A stretch of 9,290 nucleotides of DNA. Origin: Acidimicrobiia bacterium. GTDB lineage: Bacteria; Actinomycetota; Acidimicrobiia; Spongiisociales; UBA5794. Location: contig JABDIW010000343.1 of NCBI GenBank assembly GCA_013003515.1, positions 1 to 9,290 on the forward strand, written 5' to 3'. A program made the position numbers and the translations under genes. The notes under the pieces are model-generated. The model was not told the DNA's origin. It saw nothing but the letters and a program-made list of their open reading frames with translations, and made no database searches. Within the stretch, counting starts at the first letter, position 1. Every line of letters starts with the position of its first letter. Positions 6,393 through 9,290 of the stretch are shown here, one piece after another.

Positions 6393-7294
6393 CGGATTCG
6401 ACCGAGCTCTGGACCAAGGACGACACCGGGCCGGTGATCCGGCCCGACGAGCCCCGCTGGCCCAAGATCATCCGATGGATCGCCGTCATCGTGATCATTG
6501 GACCGCTGATCTGGGGCCTCCTCGGCCTCGAGATATCGGCCGACAACCTGCGGCGAGCCCCCGGACAGATGTGGAACCTCGTTCAGCAGGTGTGGCCACC
6601 CGACTTCTCAGAGACGGGCCGAACGTTCGAGAAGATCCTCGAGTCGCTGTACGTGGCATGGATCGCCACGATCATCGGGGCGACGCTGTCGTTCCCGCTC
6701 GGATTCCTCGCAGCCACCAACATCGCGCCTCGTTCAGTCACCTTGCCGGTCCGCTCGCTGCTGTCGGGGATCCGGGCCTTCCCCGAGCTGGTTCTGGCGA
6801 TCATGCTCATCCCGGCATTCGGACTGGGACCATTCCCGGGGGCCCTGGCCATCGGCATCCACTCGATCGGCACGCTCGGCAAGCTGACGTCGGAGGTCAT
6901 CGAGGGCGTCGACGAAGGCCCGATCGAGGCGATCCGGGCATCTGGCGGTACCCGGATGCAAGCCATGCAATTCGGTGTGGTGCCCCAGGCGATGCCCAAC
7001 GTGCTCGCCTACTGGTTGTACCGGTTCGAGATCAACATCCGGGCCTCAGCAGTGCTCGGCGTCATCGGCGCCGGCGGCATCGGCGATGAGATCTACAGCC
7101 GGTTCCTCTTCGTGCCTGACCGCTCGAAAGGGTTTGCCGCCCTCCTCGTCATGATCGCCACGGTGCTCGTGATCGACGCCATCTCTGCATCGGTGCGGCG
7201 TCGGATCATCACCGGTCAGCCCAGCCGGTCGATGATGGCTCGCCTGATGCAACGTTTGTTCGCCAAGAAGCGGCCTGCCGAGACAAGCTCGTGA
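6389..7294 (+). CDS. phnE: Second PhnE-type permease subunit
   Basis: Partner permease of 301 residues, homologous to the C-terminal part of the preceding gene. It has a first helix near 28-47, a periplasmic-side VWPPDFSETG loop that parallels FWPPTW in the first permease, membrane segments near 83-108, 126-165, 204-230 and 247-266, the coupling loop EAIRASG (180-186) followed by P199 and P203, and AVLGVIGAGGIGDEI. The two permeases probably form a heterodimer over a PhnC dimer, as in other PhnCDE1E2 systems. The ATG (6389) overlaps the previous stop as ATGA, with AGGCGG eight bases upstream. The frame is open further upstream to 6299, but that part lies inside phnE1 out of frame and is not permease-like. 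After the last helix there is a basic tail of about 35 residues (RRRIITG to the end), longer than usual. The TGA overlaps the GTG of the next gene. Confidence 0.94.
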   Translation: MTDSTELWTKDDTGPVIRPDEPRWPKIIRWIAVIVIIGPLIWGLLGLEISADNLRRAPGQMWNLVQQVWPPDFSETGRTFEKILESLYVAWIATIIGATLSFPLGFLAATNIAPRSVTLPVRSLLSGIRAFPELVLAIMLIPAFGLGPFPGALAIGIHSIGTLGKLTSEVIEGVDEGPIEAIRASGGTRMQAMQFGVVPQAMPNVLAYWLYRFEINIRASAVLGVIGAGGIGDEIYSRFLFVPDRSKGFAALLVMIATVLVIDAISASVRRRIITGQPSRSMMARLMQRLFAKKRPAETSS

Positions 7295-8283
7295 GCTTCA
7301 AGCCCCACGATCGGGAGATGAGGGAACGACTCGAAGACGAGATGCTCGCGCCTGAGGCGACCCGTGCCGGCGCCGCAACCCGTTCCGAGCCGGAGGAGCC
7401 GGACCCGTTCCGGACTGCGTTCGAACGAGACCGCGATCGCATCGTGCACTCGAAGGCCTTCCGGCGGCTCAAGCACAAGACCCAGGTGTTCATGATGCCC
7501 GAGGGCGACCACTTCGTGACCCGGCTCACCCACACGCTCCAGGTCACCCAGATCGGCCGCGCCATCGCCCGTGCCCTCGGTCTCAACGAGGAGCTGACCG
7601 AGGCGATCTGCCTGGGTCACGACGTCGGCCACTCCCCCTTCGGCCATACCGGGGAAGAAGCACTCAGCGAGTTCGTCGAAGGCGGCTGGCGTCACTCCGA
7701 CCAGTCGGTGCGGATCTTCGAGGTCCTCGAGCCACTCAACCTGACGGCCCAGGTGACCGACGGGATTCGCGCCCACCCGTGGCGAGTCGAGAAGGGCCCA
7801 TCGACCCATGAGGGCGGAATCGTCCGGTTTGCCGACCGCATCGCCTATCTCGCCCACGATGTCGAGGACGCGGTTCGCGCCGACATGCTCCGACCCGACG
7901 ACCTCCCAGCCGACGCCCTTGTTGCGTTCGGCGATCCAGGCAAGCAGTGGATCGATTCGATGGTCACTGCCGTGATCGACCACTCACTGGCGACCGGCGA
8001 GGTCTCGATGGATCCCGCCACCCTCGGGGTGATGCACAACCTGCGGGCCTTCATGTTCGAGCGGGTCTACCTGGCGCCGTCGATGGAGCCAGAGCGACGC
8101 AGGGCCAAAGAAGTCGTGCGTGACCTGGTTGCCCACTTCATGAACCATCTCGAGGAGGTCCCCGAAACGTATCGCCACGACGACGCAGATCAGCTCACCC
8201 AGGTCGTCGATTACGTCTCAGGAATGACCGATCGGTTCGCGGTCGCCGCCCACGACCGGATCTTCCGGCCCGCCCTCTTCTGA
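7291..8283 (+). CDS. dgt: HD-domain deoxyguanosinetriphosphate triphosphohydrolase-like protein
   Basis: A dGTPase-family enzyme (330 residues) expected to cut dNTPs to deoxynucleoside and triphosphate, shaping the dNTP pool. The metal-binding HD set is intact: His81 in RLTHTLQV, His110-Asp111 in GHDVGHSPFGHTGEEAL, and Asp182 in ADRIAYLAHDVEDA. FRRLKHKTQVF (57-67) and the preceding DRDRIVHS are the family's N-terminal signature. The length fits the shorter, non-E. coli type of dGTPase. The GTG (7291) overlaps the phnE2 stop as GTGA. An ATG at codon 10 (7318) is an alternative, but it lies right behind its only purine run and would break the overlap pattern seen in the two preceding junctions. 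Family members differ in dNTP preference, so dGTP itself is a family-level assumption. The linkage to a phosphorus importer is unusual. I see no terminator downstream. Confidence 0.93.
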   Translation: MSFKPHDREMRERLEDEMLAPEATRAGAATRSEPEEPDPFRTAFERDRDRIVHSKAFRRLKHKTQVFMMPEGDHFVTRLTHTLQVTQIGRAIARALGLNEELTEAICLGHDVGHSPFGHTGEEALSEFVEGGWRHSDQSVRIFEVLEPLNLTAQVTDGIRAHPWRVEKGPSTHEGGIVRFADRIAYLAHDVEDAVRADMLRPDDLPADALVAFGDPGKQWIDSMVTAVIDHSLATGEVSMDPATLGVMHNLRAFMFERVYLAPSMEPERRRAKEVVRDLVAHFMNHLEEVPETYRHDDADQLTQVVDYVSGMTDRFAVAAHDRIFRPALF

Positions 8284-8324
8284 CGCGAGAAGGGACCGCC
8301 GCATCAGGGTCGCGCGGGACCGTC

Positions 8325-8336
8325 CATAATCTCGTC
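8325..8336 (+). promoter_or_regulatory. -10-like box positioned for a leaderless start of the lipoprotein gene
   Basis: CATAAT (8325-8330) differs from TATAAT at one position and ends six bases before the ATG at 8337. A start site at the normal distance would fall on the A of the ATG. No Shine-Dalgarno-like sequence is present in the preceding 20 bases, which supports a leaderless mRNA, common in actinobacteria. The -35 region, around 8302-8307, is not recognisable. Confidence 0.45.
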
Positions 8337-9122
8337 ATGCGCCTTGTTCGTACCGCCATCGCGATTGCCCTCGTCGTGACGGCCTGCACCACCGGAACCC
8401 CGGCTCCCTCGACCACCACCGAGGGTCAGACCACGACATCCACCGTGCCCGCATCAACGGCACCGTGTCTCGCCGGGGACATCGAGTTCCTCGGAGAAGG
8501 CACGGTGGCGCTCTTCGGTGAGGCCGACGGAGACGCCGCTGTCATCGGCGGCGTCCGCTGGGAGGGCTACGAGGGCTGCGAGCGTCTCGTCGTCGATCTG
8601 CTGACCGGGGACGCCTCACCGGGTTCCCTGGTCGGAGAGGGCGCGGCCGTATTCGTGTCCGACCACATCGTGCGGATCGAGCTTCCCGCAGCCGTGATCG
8701 ATACCGACGTCGGTCAGTTCTCGACCCGGGGGTTGGCGGGGAGCGGCTACGTCGTGCACGCCGATGACGGAGGCTTCTTCATCGACATTCACCTCGAGGC
8801 CCCCGCCGAGGTCCGCGTGTTCGATCTCGATGCACCGGCCCGGGTGGTCGTCGACCTTCGGCAAGGGACCGGCACCCTTGATGCAGATGGCGCACCGCGA
8901 GTTGGTGGCGACGTCGTGATCTCGACGTGGACGGACGAGACGCCTCGCGCCGTCGCCGGCTACGCAACTACCAACGAGGTTGTTGTCGGATCGGGGGAAT
9001 CGTTCGCAACCGTTGCAGTCGCGTCGTTCCCAGGCTCCTGGGGAGCGTTCTCGGCGACGGTCCCCGGTGACGGCCCCATAGATGTCGCCACCAGCGCGGG
9101 CGAAGGGGTGACCCTGCCCTAG
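8337..9122 (+). CDS. Lipoprotein with an AMIN-like domain
   Basis: A 261-residue predicted lipoprotein. Residues 1-17 are the signal: Arg2 and Arg5, a hydrophobic core, and VVTAC with Cys17. A Thr/Pro/Ser-rich linker extends to about 43. Residues roughly 45-176 resemble the AMIN-like beta-rich domain of actinobacterial secreted proteins: GGVRWEGYEGCERLVVDL, SDHIVRIELPA, a GYVVHADDGGFFIDIHL stretch and APARVVVDLR. Cys44 and Cys81 could form a disulfide. The C-terminal part (about 190-261) is a further beta-rich region containing PGSWGAFSATV, possibly an immunoglobulin-like fold; I cannot assign it. AMIN-type domains in other proteins bind cell-envelope polymers, but this protein has no visible catalytic domain, so its role is unknown. 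The gap after the dGTPase gene is 53 bases, and the gene appears to have its own promoter. Its stop overlaps the rimM stop from the other strand. Confidence 0.8.
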   Translation: MRLVRTAIAIALVVTACTTGTPAPSTTTEGQTTTSTVPASTAPCLAGDIEFLGEGTVALFGEADGDAAVIGGVRWEGYEGCERLVVDLLTGDASPGSLVGEGAAVFVSDHIVRIELPAAVIDTDVGQFSTRGLAGSGYVVHADDGGFFIDIHLEAPAEVRVFDLDAPARVVVDLRQGTGTLDADGAPRVGGDVVISTWTDETPRAVAGYATTNEVVVGSGESFATVAVASFPGSWGAFSATVPGDGPIDVATSAGEGVTLP

Positions 9123-9290
9123 GCCGGCAGGTCCCCGAACAGCCCCGGCGGAGCATCGATGATCACGTGACCACCGGACGGGTGGACCATGGACACGATG
9201 GGATCCACGAAGGGAACCTCGACGTCTTCTCCGTCGGAGACACGAACGATGAGGCGGTCCTGCGCTTCGCCCAGGACGACTCCTGTAACG
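9119..9290 (-). CDS. rimM: RimM, 16S rRNA processing / 30S maturation factor, C-terminal part; 5' end cut by window edge
   Basis: Only the last 56 residues are visible, translated from 9289 down to the TAG at 9121-9119. They match the PRC-barrel end of RimM: VTGVVLGEAQDRLIVRV, then DVEVPFVDPIVSMV, then GGHVIIDAPPGLFGDL. The VPFVxxIV and PPGL elements are the family's closing signature. RimM binds ribosomal protein S19 and helps mature the 3' head domain of the 30S subunit. In most bacteria rimM lies beside rpsP, trmD and rplS; those genes would be outside this window, with the upstream ones beyond the right edge. The identification rests on a short fragment, but the motif order is characteristic. 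Confidence 0.85.
   Translation of the reverse strand, partial: VTGVVLGEAQDRLIVRVSDGEDVEVPFVDPIVSMVHPSGGHVIIDAPPGLFGDLPA

Noticed and set aside
7216..7983. Open frame of 255 codons on the minus strand
   Set aside because: Antisense to the dGTPase gene, whose HD motifs are intact on the plus strand. No recognisable protein features and no plausible start context.
8284..8336. Repeated GGGACCG (8292-8298 and 8316-8322) as an operator
   Set aside because: Seven-base direct repeats are expected by chance in GC-rich DNA, and the spacing and flanks show no further symmetry.
1..9290. CRISPR array, insertion sequence, prophage, toxin-antitoxin or defence genes
   Set aside because: No repeat-spacer pattern, transposase or integrase motif, terminal inverted repeats or abrupt composition change was seen. 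The genes are densely packed metabolic and transport genes of uniform composition.

Overview
The window is a GC-rich, tightly packed bacterial chromosome segment, most likely from a high-GC actinobacterium. I favour the class Acidimicrobiia, inferred from separate coenzyme F420 genes cofG and cofH, Thr-rich linkers behind lipoprotein signals, GTG starts, four-base gene overlaps and an apparently leaderless gene. The taxonomic call is inference; another F420-making high-GC lineage is possible. I see no mobile element, CRISPR array, tRNA or rRNA, and no gene-free stretch longer than 80 bases.

Left part (1-2401, minus strand): cofG then cofH, overlapping by ATGA. Together they make FO, the deazaflavin chromophore of F420. 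cofH runs off the left edge. It carries about 245 residues of unassigned sequence in front of its radical-SAM domain; this frame is open without interruption from 1274 to the window edge. In mycobacteria the same two enzymes, in the same order, form one fused protein (FbiC).

Middle part (2457-8283, plus strand): a HAD-type 5'-nucleotidase, then a complete PhnD-PhnC-PhnE-PhnE type ABC importer (lipoprotein receptor, ATPase, two permeases), then an HD-domain dGTPase-like triphosphohydrolase. phnC, phnE1, phnE2 and the dGTPase gene are chained by three successive four-base overlaps (GTGA, ATGA, GTGA). An 11-bp hairpin without a U-tract lies between phnD and phnC, as expected if the receptor is made in excess over the membrane parts. 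PhnE1 is much longer than usual and has an extra N-terminal membrane region; PhnD has a roughly 60-residue insertion with two cysteines. No C-P lyase, phosphonatase or phosphite dehydrogenase is present, so the substrate (phosphonate, phosphite, phosphate or another phosphorus compound) cannot be named from this window.

Right part (8337-9290): a lipoprotein with an AMIN-like beta-rich domain, preceded by a -10-like box placed for a leaderless mRNA, converges on the 3' end of rimM (minus strand, cut by the right edge). Their two TAG stop codons share one CTAG palindrome. The clearest unusual points are the CofH N-terminal extension, the PhnE1 membrane extension, and the translational linkage of a dGTPase to a phosphonate-type importer. 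I do not see a clear-cut new defence or mobile system.
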